Part shown: positions 1 through 7,426 of the stretch, piece by piece
Layout of the letters: every line of letters starts with the position of its first letter
Position numbering within the stretch: the stretch's first letter is position 1
Source of the DNA: Nocardia sp. alder85J
Lineage (GTDB): Bacteria; Actinomycetota; Actinomycetes; Mycobacteriales; Mycobacteriaceae
Direction of reading: 5' to 3'
Assembly: GCF_020176955.2 (NCBI RefSeq)
Contig: NZ_JAIUCZ020000002.1
Span: forward strand, 496,001-560,000
DNA: 64,000 nucleotides
The notes under the pieces: model-generated
The model's input: only the letters and a program-made list of their open reading frames with translations
Database searches by the model: none
What the model was told of the DNA's origin: nothing
Translations under genes and position numbers: made by a program

Positions 1-297
1 GCCCTGGCCATGACCGCCGTGGGCGGCGGCCTCTACCTGATCGGCCTGGTCGACCCGACCGTCCAATTCCCCCTCGCCCCCCTGGCGCTCATCATGTCCC
101 AGAAGCGCATCCAGGGCATCAACATGGGCTCGACCACCCCCCGCCACGACATCCCGATGTTCGCCCGCCTCTACCTGGAGGGCCGCTTCAACCTGGACGA
201 CCTGGTCTCCCGCACCATCGCTCTGGACGAGGTCGAAAAGGGCTACGCCGCACTGGAATCCCCGGACGTGGCCCGCGTGGTCATCACCTCCTTCTGA
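1..297 (+). CDS. Zinc-dependent alcohol dehydrogenase, C-terminal part (cut by window start)
   Basis: The window opens inside this gene; 98 codons up to the TGA at 295-297 are visible and the start lies upstream. The visible part is the end of the Rossmann domain (GGGLYLIGL) and the last helices of a medium-chain alcohol dehydrogenase. The segment INMGSTTPRHDIPMF and the closing LVSRTIALDEVEKGYAAL are typical of the class III / NDMA-dependent alcohol dehydrogenase branch, which oxidises alcohols or hydroxymethyl-thiol adducts. The catalytic zinc ligands would lie in the missing N-terminal part, so cofactor and substrate cannot be judged. It reads toward the TetR gene at 501, with about 200 bp between them. 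Confidence 0.85.
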   Translation, partial: ALAMTAVGGGLYLIGLVDPTVQFPLAPLALIMSQKRIQGINMGSTTPRHDIPMFARLYLEGRFNLDDLVSRTIALDEVEKGYAALESPDVARVVITSF

Positions 298-500
298 ATC
301 GCCGCCGGTGCCCCGCCGCCCTCCGCCGCGTGGCACCGGCCCGATCCGGGCGCGGGCAACGTGGCCGAGATGTGCGGAAACCGGCGGTGCGGGATGCCCG
401 GCGGCCGGTGACCGGACCGTCGCAGGCACTGTGGCGGCCCGGTCACCGGGGTTGCAGGGGTGCCTTGACAGCGGGCCGGGGGTGGATCATTCTGGAAACT

Positions 501-1127
501 ATGGAAACCACGATAGTTTCCTCAGTTTCCGAGCGGCGGCGGGCCGAGGTGATCCTCGACGCGGCGGGGCGGCTGTTCCTGGCGCCCGGGCCCGGACGGG
601 TCGGTATGGACGACCTCGCTCGCGATCTGGGGATGAGCAAGAAGACGATCTACCGGTACTTTCCCGATAAGCACAGCCTGCTGATCGCGGTGCTCGACCG
701 GCAGTTCGAGGCCGTCGAGCACACGCTGGCGGCGGCTGCCGAGGCCACGCGGGACCGGCCGTTCGGTGAGCAGATGCGGCGTTTCCTGCTCGCGGCAGCT
801 GGTGAGCTCGGGCGGATCGGTGCGGCTCAACTGGCGACCGGTCGCGGTGACGCGGTGTTGCGCCGGCATGTGGAGCAGCGGATCGAGGCGGTGGTGTATC
901 GGCGGCTCGAGGAGCTGTTCCGGGAGGGGTATCGGCGCGGGCAGCTGTCGGCGCCGCCGGAACTGCTGGCCGAGATCACCCGCGGCGCGGTGGAGCGGCT
1001 GCTGAATTCACGACTTCCGCACGAACTCGATTGCACCGCAGCCGATCTGCTGCGGTCGACTGTCGACATCCTGCTGCACGGGGCGATCCGCCCCGGCCGC
1101 GACGACGAACAGGAGGCGGCCTCATGA
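501..1127 (+). CDS. TetR-family transcriptional regulator
   Basis: A 208-residue one-component repressor-type protein. The N-terminal helix-turn-helix is clear at about residues 30-60 (MDDLARDLGMSKKTIYRYF), followed by a helical ligand-binding domain of normal length. ATG 501 was chosen because it begins at the usual TetR N-terminus; a longer reading from 330 would add low-complexity Arg/Pro-rich residues. The stop overlaps the next start (ATGA at 1124-1127), so it is translationally coupled to the SDR gene and probably regulates that small operon. The ligand is unknown. Confidence 0.9.
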   Translation: METTIVSSVSERRRAEVILDAAGRLFLAPGPGRVGMDDLARDLGMSKKTIYRYFPDKHSLLIAVLDRQFEAVEHTLAAAAEATRDRPFGEQMRRFLLAAAGELGRIGAAQLATGRGDAVLRRHVEQRIEAVVYRRLEELFREGYRRGQLSAPPELLAEITRGAVERLLNSRLPHELDCTAADLLRSTVDILLHGAIRPGRDDEQEAAS

Positions 1128-1879
1128 CCGGTACGACCGGCCGGGTGGCGTTGGTGACCGGGGCCAGTAGCGGAATCGGCGCGGCCACCGCGCGATTGCT
1201 GGCCGAACGGGGGATGCGGGTGGTGGTGGACTATCTGCACAGTGATCGGGCGGCCGCGGAGGTCGTCGCCGGTATCGAGGCGGCGGGCGGTGTGGCCATG
1301 GCATTCCAGGCCGACGTCCGCGATCCCGAGGCCGTGGACACCATGCTCGACCAGGTCGGGGCGGCCTGGGGCGGGGTCGATGTGCTGGTGCACAACGCGT
1401 TGACTCCCTACGCGATCAAGCCGTTTCGCGAGATGACGTGGGACGAGTTGGGCGGCAAGCTCGACAGCGAATTGCGCACCGCGTTCGTGGTGACCAAGGC
1501 GGTGCTCCCCGCCATGACCGCACGGGGCTGGGGGCGGCTGATCTACCTCGGCACCGGGCTCGCCCGGCAGCCCCGGGCGGGCATGATCGCACTGGGCACG
1601 GCCAAGGCCGCACTCGCCCAGTTCGCCCGGTATCTCGCCCAGGAACTGGGGCCGCAGGGCATCACGGTCAATGTCGTCGAACCCGGTCCGGTGGCCGAGA
1701 CCCGGATCTCCCAGGTGCTCGACGACGAGTTGAAGGACCGGCAGATCGCCGCGACCCCACTGGGCCGGCTGGCCCGGCCGGGCGATGTCGCCCGCGCGGT
1801 CGCCTTCTACGCCGGAGAGGACGCCGCCTTCATGACCGGCACCACCGCCGCGGTCAACGGCGGCATGTCGATGTACTGA
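1124..1879 (+). CDS. Short-chain dehydrogenase/reductase-fold protein with altered active site
   Basis: A 251-residue SDR fold. The N-terminal dinucleotide-binding motif TGASSGIG (residues 12-19) is intact and the C-terminal NGGMSMY ending is typical. In the catalytic region the usual YxxxK reads LGTAK, so Tyr is replaced by Leu157 while Lys161 remains. The usual Ser is at a YLGTG segment (Thr144). It may therefore bind NAD(P)H without being a classical ketoreductase, or use a different chemistry as FabL-like enzymes do. It overlaps the TetR stop by 4 nt and is followed 24 nt later by the THI5-fold gene, so the three are probably one operon. No substrate can be assigned. Confidence 0.88.
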   Translation: MTGTTGRVALVTGASSGIGAATARLLAERGMRVVVDYLHSDRAAAEVVAGIEAAGGVAMAFQADVRDPEAVDTMLDQVGAAWGGVDVLVHNALTPYAIKPFREMTWDELGGKLDSELRTAFVVTKAVLPAMTARGWGRLIYLGTGLARQPRAGMIALGTAKAALAQFARYLAQELGPQGITVNVVEPGPVAETRISQVLDDELKDRQIAATPLGRLARPGDVARAVAFYAGEDAAFMTGTTAAVNGGMSMY

Positions 1880-1903
1880 GAGGTACCCGAGAAAGGAATT
1901 GCC

Positions 1904-2755
1904 GTGCACACCCTCGATCTCGCCTACGTGGGCCGCGGCCTGCACGAGGAACTGGTCGCCTACATCGCCGATCAGGAGGACTTCTACGCCGACGAGGGCG
2001 TTCACGTCGCGCTGCGCGACGGCTGCGCCTGGGACGAACAGCGTTTGCGGCGCGGCGCCACGATCGGCCTCGGTCGTGCGCTGCTGTCCCGGTTGACCGG
2101 TGGCGTCCCGTGGGTCGCGCTCACCGTCAACACCCACGCTCCGCTGTTCTGGTTCCTCACCCCCGACCGGCTCGCGGGCCGCCGGCTCGCGGTCCATGCC
2201 GCGCACACCCCGCCGGGCTGCTTCGCTCGGATCGTGCTGCGCCGCAACGGTATCGACCCGGATCGCGACGTCCACTGCGTGGTCCGGTCACCGGGCGACT
2301 ACGGCATGGATCTGCGCCGGCTGCACGACGGCGGCATCGACGCCGCCTATGTCGGCAGCACCATGGCCCCGGAGGCGATCGCCGCCGGTCGCGGCTGGCC
2401 CGCCCCGATCTGGGTCGGCGACCATTTCCGGATTCCCACCGTCGGCATCGCCGTCGACCCCACGTTCCTCGCGCCGGACGATCCTGCGGTGCAGGCCGCG
2501 GTGCGCGCCCACCGGCGCGCCCTGCGGGTGATCCATGAGGATCCCGACACCACGGTGCGGCACCTGCGGACCTTCCTCGGCCGGCACACCGATGCCGAGA
2601 TCCGTACCCACTACGACACTTTCCTCGCCCCGCACTTCACCACCGACGGCCGGGCCGATCTCGCCGTGGGCGACGCCGCGATCGCCGCGGTCGCCGCCGA
2701 ACTCGGCGTTCCCGTCACGGTCACCGCGGCCGAGTTCTACCGCACCGCACCCTGA
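1904..2755 (+). CDS. NMT1/THI5-like (periplasmic-binding-fold) protein without signal peptide
   Basis: A 283-residue protein resembling the SsuA/THI5/NMT1 superfamily, which holds nitrate/sulfonate/taurine-binding proteins and also cytosolic enzymes such as the DszB desulfinase. The start is the GTG at 1904 behind gaaaggaatt. No signal peptide or lipobox is visible: the protein starts MHTLDLAYVGRGLHEELVAY, directly in the fold. No ABC permease or ATPase gene is nearby. It may therefore be a cytosolic enzyme or ligand-binding protein rather than a transporter component. It is the last gene of the TetR-SDR operon and ends 14 bp before the convergent GntR gene. Confidence 0.75.
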   Translation: MHTLDLAYVGRGLHEELVAYIADQEDFYADEGVHVALRDGCAWDEQRLRRGATIGLGRALLSRLTGGVPWVALTVNTHAPLFWFLTPDRLAGRRLAVHAAHTPPGCFARIVLRRNGIDPDRDVHCVVRSPGDYGMDLRRLHDGGIDAAYVGSTMAPEAIAAGRGWPAPIWVGDHFRIPTVGIAVDPTFLAPDDPAVQAAVRAHRRALRVIHEDPDTTVRHLRTFLGRHTDAEIRTHYDTFLAPHFTTDGRADLAVGDAAIAAVAAELGVPVTVTAAEFYRTAP

Positions 2756-2769
2756 TTCGGGCGCGGCCC

Positions 2770-3576
2770 TCAGATATGGGTGCCGCGGCTCTGCTGGATG
2801 GCCGCGCCGACCTGGGCGGAGGAGACGTCGACCGGGCCGGTGTCGAAATGGGTGAGCACCAGCGATTGGGTGGCGGTGAGATGCGAGCGATAGTGGCGCT
2901 CGGCCTCCTCGGCGTCGCCGTCCGCGATGGCGGTGATGATGTGCCGATGACAGTCCAGTGATTCCGCGGAATCCCGCGGCGACGGGTATTCGCCACTCCT
3001 GGTGAGGATCTCGGCCCAGGTCTCCTCGTGCGCGGACCACAGCGCGACCAGGGTGCTGACCACGTAGCGGACCGTCACATTGGGGTTGAAGGAGACGACG
3101 AGATCGTGGAAGGCGCGGGCCGCCAACGTGAACGGCAGACCCTCGCCCATCAGTTCGGCGCAGGACGCCAGATTCGCCTCCAGCGCCGGGATCACCGCCG
3201 TCTCGCGGTCGGCCCGGCGGGCGCAGGCGGCGGCGCAGGTGGGTTCCAGCATCTGCAGGCCGACGGCCAGATCGCCGAGGGTGACATGCGCGGCCTGCAA
3301 ACCGAGGCCGAGATGATAAGCGGCCGAAGCGGGATCGGGCCGGTGCACCTCGGCGCCACCGACATTGCCCCGGCGCACCGTGATCAGCCCCTCGGTCTCC
3401 AGGATGCGCAAGGCCTCCCGGACCGACGGATAGCTGACCCCGAATTCCTGGACCAGTTGTTCCTGCGGCGGCAATCGTTCGGCGCTGTCGTCGGACAGGA
3501 TCCGGGCCCGCAACTCCGCGGCGACCACCTCGGCGATGCGACGCTGGGTGATGCGTTTGTGCCGCGGGCTCGTCAC
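2770..3576 (-). CDS. GntR-family (FadR-type) transcriptional regulator
   Basis: A 268-residue regulator. The N-terminal winged helix is at about residues 8-75 (LPPQEQLVQEFGVSYPSVREALRILETEG shows the recognition region), followed by an all-helical FCD ligand domain with the acidic/histidine pattern FHDLV...H...H expected for metal-assisted carboxylate binding. The GTG at 3576 was chosen because it follows AGGAGG at the right distance; an ATG 51 nt upstream has no such site. A GCAA-N3-TTGC repeat lies about 45 bp upstream. FCD regulators usually respond to organic acids, so control of the neighbouring oxidation genes is plausible. Confidence 0.9.
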   Translation of the reverse strand: MTSPRHKRITQRRIAEVVAAELRARILSDDSAERLPPQEQLVQEFGVSYPSVREALRILETEGLITVRRGNVGGAEVHRPDPASAAYHLGLGLQAAHVTLGDLAVGLQMLEPTCAAACARRADRETAVIPALEANLASCAELMGEGLPFTLAARAFHDLVVSFNPNVTVRYVVSTLVALWSAHEETWAEILTRSGEYPSPRDSAESLDCHRHIITAIADGDAEEAERHYRSHLTATQSLVLTHFDTGPVDVSSAQVGAAIQQSRGTHI

Positions 3577-3615
3577 CGGGTCCTCCTGATATCCATCCCC
3601 GGACGCTACGCCAAT

Positions 3616-3634
3616 TATCGCAAGCATTGCAATC
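3616..3634. promoter_or_regulatory. Candidate GntR operator
   Basis: An inverted repeat GCAAGCATTGC (3620-3630; arms GCAA/TTGC, 3-nt spacer) sits in a locally AT-rich patch about 45 bp upstream of the GntR start. Size and placement fit an autoregulatory site of a FadR-type protein. The function is inference. Confidence 0.35.
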
Positions 3635-3747
3635 TTTACTTCGGGGCGGGTAGTCTGGCCGATTCGGCCGGGGTCGAGGCTGTCCGGAGCCGTTCGACAT
3701 CGACATTATCCTGCCTGTTTCCGTCGGTGTGAGCCGCGTGGACCGCA

Positions 3748-4518
3748 TTACCGCATTCTGGAATCGGAACGGTTTTCGGCGATCCGGCGGCTGATGCCCC
3801 GGGCCGCCGCCAGCAGCACCGGCACGTAGGATTCGGCGCGGGCATCGTTGGGGACGATGACCGACAGGGCCGCGACCACCTCGTGCATGCCGTTGCGCAC
3901 GGGGACCGCGACACCCGCCGCGTCCTCGTGGACGTGCCCGCGCAACAGGGTGTATCCGAGCCGCTGCGTGTCGGCGAGCACCGCGGCCAATTCGGCGGGG
4001 TCGACGACGGTGCGTGCCGTACGGGCCGGCAGCGGGCCGTTCAGTATCCGCTGCCGCAGCGCGTCGCCGCCGTGCGCGAGCAGGATGTGCCCGGACGACG
4101 AGATGTGCAGCGGTAGTCGCCCGGCCACCCGGGAATAGTTGATCACCGCATCGCGCGCCGACAGCCGTTCGAGGAACAGCACATCCGTGCCGTCGAGCAC
4201 GCCGAGCTGGGCATGGTGGCCGACCACCGTGTGCACGTCCTCCAGGAACGGCATCGCGGCGTCGCGCAGTGACACCGCCGGGGAGGCGCGCGCGGCCAGT
4301 TCCCACAGGCGCATGCCGATGCTGATCAGCCGGTCCGGCCGGCGTTCCAGCAGGCCGTGCGCGGCCAGTTCCGCGATCAGCCGGGAGGCCGTCGCGTTCG
4401 GCAGGCCGGTACGCCGGGCGATTTCGGTGACCGGCAGGGCCGGTTCCTCGGGAGTGAAGGCGGTGAGGATGCGTATCGCCCGCGTGAGGGACGATTCACC
4501 CGTCGCGGTGCGCGGCAT
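3748..4518 (-). CDS. IclR-family transcriptional regulator
   Basis: A 256-residue IclR protein. The N-terminal winged helix is at about residues 10-70 (LPVTEIARRTGLPNATASRL) and the C-terminal GAF-like effector domain follows, with the family signature around LPLHISSSGHILLA. The start at 4518 (MPRTATGESS) begins just before the first helix; a reading from 4569 would add an unlikely Cys/Arg-rich extension. It is divergent from the reductase-P450 pair at 4635, and IclR proteins often control adjacent aromatic-acid catabolic genes, so it is the likely regulator of that pair. Confidence 0.9.
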   Translation of the reverse strand: MPRTATGESSLTRAIRILTAFTPEEPALPVTEIARRTGLPNATASRLIAELAAHGLLERRPDRLISIGMRLWELAARASPAVSLRDAAMPFLEDVHTVVGHHAQLGVLDGTDVLFLERLSARDAVINYSRVAGRLPLHISSSGHILLAHGGDALRQRILNGPLPARTARTVVDPAELAAVLADTQRLGYTLLRGHVHEDAAGVAVPVRNGMHEVVAALSVIVPNDARAESYVPVLLAAARGISRRIAENRSDSRMR

Positions 4519-4592
4519 GTTCCCAGCCTGACGGCGGCGTGACCCGCCGCACATCCCTCTTCCATTCATTGGGACGAAATTTCCGGATCCCG

Positions 4593-4606
4593 GTGACCCC
4601 GGTCAC
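4593..4606. promoter_or_regulatory. Candidate IclR operator between regulator and reductase gene
   Basis: A perfect inverted repeat GTGACCCCGGTCAC (6-bp arms, CC spacer) lies in the 116-bp divergent region, 29 bp before the reductase start. The position would let a bound regulator control both directions. The assignment to the IclR protein is inference. Confidence 0.4.
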
Positions 4607-4634
4607 GCTGAGGGGGAGACGAGGAGGTCGCCAC

Positions 4635-5618
4635 ATGAGTATGCCGACACCGCTTGACGCACAGGCGAATTCGGTACCCGGCGCGGTTGCCGTGGTGCGT
4701 GTCGCCGAGAAACGGGCGGTCGCGGAGAACGTGGTCGCGCTGGACCTGGTCGCGCCGTCCGGGCAGCGATTGCCCGACTGGGCCCCGGGCGCTCATATCG
4801 ATCTGGTATTGCCGAACGGGCAGATCCGGCAGTACTCGCTGTGCGGGGATCGCTGGGACCCCCACCGCTACCGCGTCGCCGTGCTGCGCGAACCGGACGG
4901 CCGTGGTGGGTCGGCCTTCGTGCACGATCGGCTCGCGGTCGGCGACCTCGTCGGCGTCGGTGGCCCGCGCAACAACTTCGCGGTGATCCCGTCGCCGGAG
5001 TACCTGTTCGTCGCGGGCGGTATCGGCATCACGCCGCTGCTGCCGATGCTCGATCAGGCCGAACGGGTCGGCGCCGCATGGAAATTGCTGTACGGCGGCC
5101 GTCGCCGCGCCTCGATGGCGTTCACCGGCGAACTGGCCCGTTTCGGCGACCGGGTCCTGGTGGCGCCCGAGGACGAGTGCGGCCGCCTGGACCTGCGCGG
5201 CTTCCTCGGCGCGCCACGCTCGGGCGTGAAGATCTACGCGTGCGGCCCGGCGCCGCTGCTGGACGCGCTGACCGAGGTCTGTGCCGGCTGGCCCCGCTAC
5301 ACCCTGCATACCGAGCGGTTCGCCGGGCGCGACGATGCCGCCGCGCCGCGCACCTCCTTCGACGTGCGGCTGGCCCGTACCGGGATCACCGTCACCGTCC
5401 CGCCCGAGCGGACCATCCTCGATGCCGTCGCCGCCGCCGGGGTGGAGGTGCTGTCCTCGTGCCGGCAGGGCACCTGCGGTACCTGCGAGACGACGGTGCT
5501 CGCCGGGCGGCCCGACCACCGTGACGCCGTGCTGGAGGACCACGAGCGCGACGCCGGTGACTGCCTGTTCGTCTGCGTATCTCGTTCGCGCAGTGACATT
5601 CTCGTCCTCGATCTCTGA
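4635..5618 (+). CDS. Phthalate-dioxygenase-reductase/VanB-type ferredoxin reductase
   Basis: A 327-residue three-domain electron-transfer protein: an N-terminal flavin-binding barrel (RQYSLCGD near residue 70), an NAD-binding domain (GGIGITPLLPM) and a C-terminal plant-type [2Fe-2S] domain. The cluster cysteines are Cys276, Cys281, Cys284 and Cys314 (CRQGTCGTC, then LFVC). It passes electrons from NAD(P)H to an oxygenase. The start at 4635 follows GAGGAGG with good spacing. It lies 31 bp before the P450, so the pair probably forms a two-component monooxygenase. Most bacterial P450s use a separate ferredoxin and reductase, so this pairing is less common. Confidence 0.9.
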   Translation: MSMPTPLDAQANSVPGAVAVVRVAEKRAVAENVVALDLVAPSGQRLPDWAPGAHIDLVLPNGQIRQYSLCGDRWDPHRYRVAVLREPDGRGGSAFVHDRLAVGDLVGVGGPRNNFAVIPSPEYLFVAGGIGITPLLPMLDQAERVGAAWKLLYGGRRRASMAFTGELARFGDRVLVAPEDECGRLDLRGFLGAPRSGVKIYACGPAPLLDALTEVCAGWPRYTLHTERFAGRDDAAAPRTSFDVRLARTGITVTVPPERTILDAVAAAGVEVLSSCRQGTCGTCETTVLAGRPDHRDAVLEDHERDAGDCLFVCVSRSRSDILVLDL

Positions 5619-5649
5619 ACCGGCCCGCCCCCGAGAGGAATTCCCGATC

Positions 5650-6858
5650 ATGACCACAGCTCTCGGCTCCGGCCTGCTGCCCACCAGCGATGCGGACCCG
5701 TTCGGCCACGAGGTGCTGGAGAACCCGCTGCCGCTGCACGCCGAACTGCGCGACGCCGGACCGATCGTGTACCTGACGAAATATGATGTCTACGCGCTCG
5801 CCCGCTACGAGCAGGTGCGTGCCGCGCTGGTCGACTGGCAGGGTTTCCAATCCGCGGCCGGCGTCGGCCTGTCCAACTTCCGCACCGAAAAGCCCTGGCG
5901 TACACCGAGTCTGCTGCTGGAGGCCGATCCGCCGCTGCACGACGCCCCGCGCCGGGTGCTGGCGCGGATCCTCGGCCCGCGGGCGCTGCGCACCCTGCGG
6001 GACAGATGGATGGCCGATGCCGAACGTCTCGTCGACCGGCTTCTGTCCGGGACGAACGAATTCGACGCCGTCGCCGATCTCGCCGAGGTGTTCCCGCTAC
6101 GCGTGTTCCCCGATGCCGTGGGCATCCCGAAGGAGGGCAGGCAGCACCTGCTGCCCTACGGCGATCACCTGTTCAACGCCTTCGGGCCCGCCAACGACCT
6201 GGTCGAGAAGGGCGCCGCCGGAGCCGGTGAGCTGCTCGCCTGGGCGCAACAGCAGTGCGCTCGGCCCCTGCTCACCGAAGACGGCTTCGGCGCCGCGATC
6301 TGGGCCGCCGCCGACCGCGGTGAGATCACTTCCGAGCAGGCGCCGCTGGTCGTTCGCTCACTGCTGTCCGCGGGTGTCGACACCACCGTGCACGCCCTGT
6401 CGGCGATCCTGTACGCCTTGGCCACCAATCCCGCGCAGTGGCAACGACTTCGGGAGCATCCGGCGCTGGCCCGGGTTGCCTTCGACGAGGCCGTGCGCTG
6501 GGAATCGCCGGTGCAGACCTTCTTCCGGACCGCGACCGACGACATCCGCATCGGCGGCCACACCGTCCCCGGCGGCCGCAAGATCCTGATGTTCCTCGCC
6601 GCCGCCAACCGCGATCCCCGCCGCTGGACCGACCCGGACGCCTTCGATCTGAGCCGCGACCCCTCCGGGCATGTCGGGTTCGGCATGGGCATCCACCAGT
6701 GTGTCGGCCAGCACGTCGCCCGGCTCGAGGCCGAGGCGTTGCTCACCGCGCTGGTCCGGCGGGTGCACAGCGTCGAACTCACCGGCCCTGTCCGGCGCCA
6801 CCACAACAACACCCTGCGCGCATGGGGGAGTATCCCGGTCCGGGTGCGAACGAGATAG
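5650..6858 (+). CDS. Cytochrome P450, CYP199-like
   Basis: A 402-residue soluble P450. The heme-binding loop is FGMGIHQCVG with the proximal Cys351. The I-helix oxygen-activation motif appears as SAGVDTTVHA, and an ExxR-type helix pair is present (DEAVRWES). Overall similarity suggests the CYP199-like group, whose members demethylate para-substituted benzoates; that is family resemblance, not proof of substrate. It is co-transcribed with the VanB-type reductase, which carries its own 2Fe-2S domain and could supply electrons. A strong hairpin follows the stop. Confidence 0.9.
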   Translation: MTTALGSGLLPTSDADPFGHEVLENPLPLHAELRDAGPIVYLTKYDVYALARYEQVRAALVDWQGFQSAAGVGLSNFRTEKPWRTPSLLLEADPPLHDAPRRVLARILGPRALRTLRDRWMADAERLVDRLLSGTNEFDAVADLAEVFPLRVFPDAVGIPKEGRQHLLPYGDHLFNAFGPANDLVEKGAAGAGELLAWAQQQCARPLLTEDGFGAAIWAAADRGEITSEQAPLVVRSLLSAGVDTTVHALSAILYALATNPAQWQRLREHPALARVAFDEAVRWESPVQTFFRTATDDIRIGGHTVPGGRKILMFLAAANRDPRRWTDPDAFDLSRDPSGHVGFGMGIHQCVGQHVARLEAEALLTALVRRVHSVELTGPVRRHHNNTLRAWGSIPVRVRTR

Positions 6859-6915
6859 CGCCCCTTCGCCTCTCACCCGTACGGCGTTCCCGGTCGGCCG
6901 CCACCGGACAGCGGC

Positions 6916-6946
6916 GGGGGTGACGCCGGGTAGCGGCGTCACCCCC
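6916..6946. terminator. Bidirectional hairpin terminator
   Basis: A perfect 12-bp stem (GGGGGTGACGCC at 6916-6927, GGCGTCACCCCC at 6935-6946) with a 7-nt loop lies between the convergent P450 and BP74-domain genes. Confidence 0.7.
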
Positions 6947-6955
6947 ACCGGGCGG

Positions 6956-7297
6956 CTATGCCGCCGGGAGTTCCCTGGTCAGTCTCGACGACCAGGGACA
7001 CCAGAAGCAGCCCGGCAGGAACGCGCCACACGCCTCGTCGAGATGTTCCTCGGCGTATTCGATACTGGAGTCGCAGACCTCGATGGCCACGGTGAAGAAC
7101 GAGATGGTGTCGGGGTCGAGGTGGAAGGTCCAGCCCGGGTTGTACGGGGCCTGCTGCTTGCGAATTCGGCCCATCACGTGCACGGACATCTGCTCCTTGC
7201 CGGAGAGGATGCGCCGCGCCTCCTCGATGCGCTGATCGTTGTTCAGTCGGATGATGAATTCTTTGCCGGAGTAATCGGTGAAGGCGAAATCGGCCAT
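6956..7297 (-). CDS. BP74-domain protein
   Basis: A 113-residue protein matching from memory the BP74 N-terminal domain first described in a Dictyostelium calcium-binding protein and also found in plants and actinobacteria. Conserved features are the beta-rich start (ADFAFTDYSGKEFIIRL), YNPGWTFHLDP, the acidic EVCDSSIEYAEEHLDEA and the cysteine-rich end GAFLPGCFWCPW. The start at 7297 follows gaggggaaaatc. There is no signal peptide. The bacterial function is unknown; the acidic residues could bind Ca2+, but no canonical EF-hand is present. The gene is monocistronic and convergent with the P450. Confidence 0.75.
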   Translation of the reverse strand: MADFAFTDYSGKEFIIRLNNDQRIEEARRILSGKEQMSVHVMGRIRKQQAPYNPGWTFHLDPDTISFFTVAIEVCDSSIEYAEEHLDEACGAFLPGCFWCPWSSRLTRELPAA

Positions 7298-7426
7298 GAT
7301 TTTCCCCTCTGACGAGCCGGACAGTGACTGAGTAGCAATCTCCAGGTAACCACACAGCAAATATCGACACGCCGAAATCGTTGTGGCACTTGGCCTCCGC
7401 ATGGCGTGTCGCCGAGCGGGCCGGCG

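Noticed and set aside
827..2275. Long minus-strand frame opposite the SDR and THI5-fold genes.
   Set aside because: It runs across three real genes on the other strand and has low-complexity composition.
2288..4306. 672-codon minus-strand frame through the THI5-fold, GntR and IclR genes.
   Set aside because: It overlaps genes with better-supported frames on both strands; an Arg-rich shadow.
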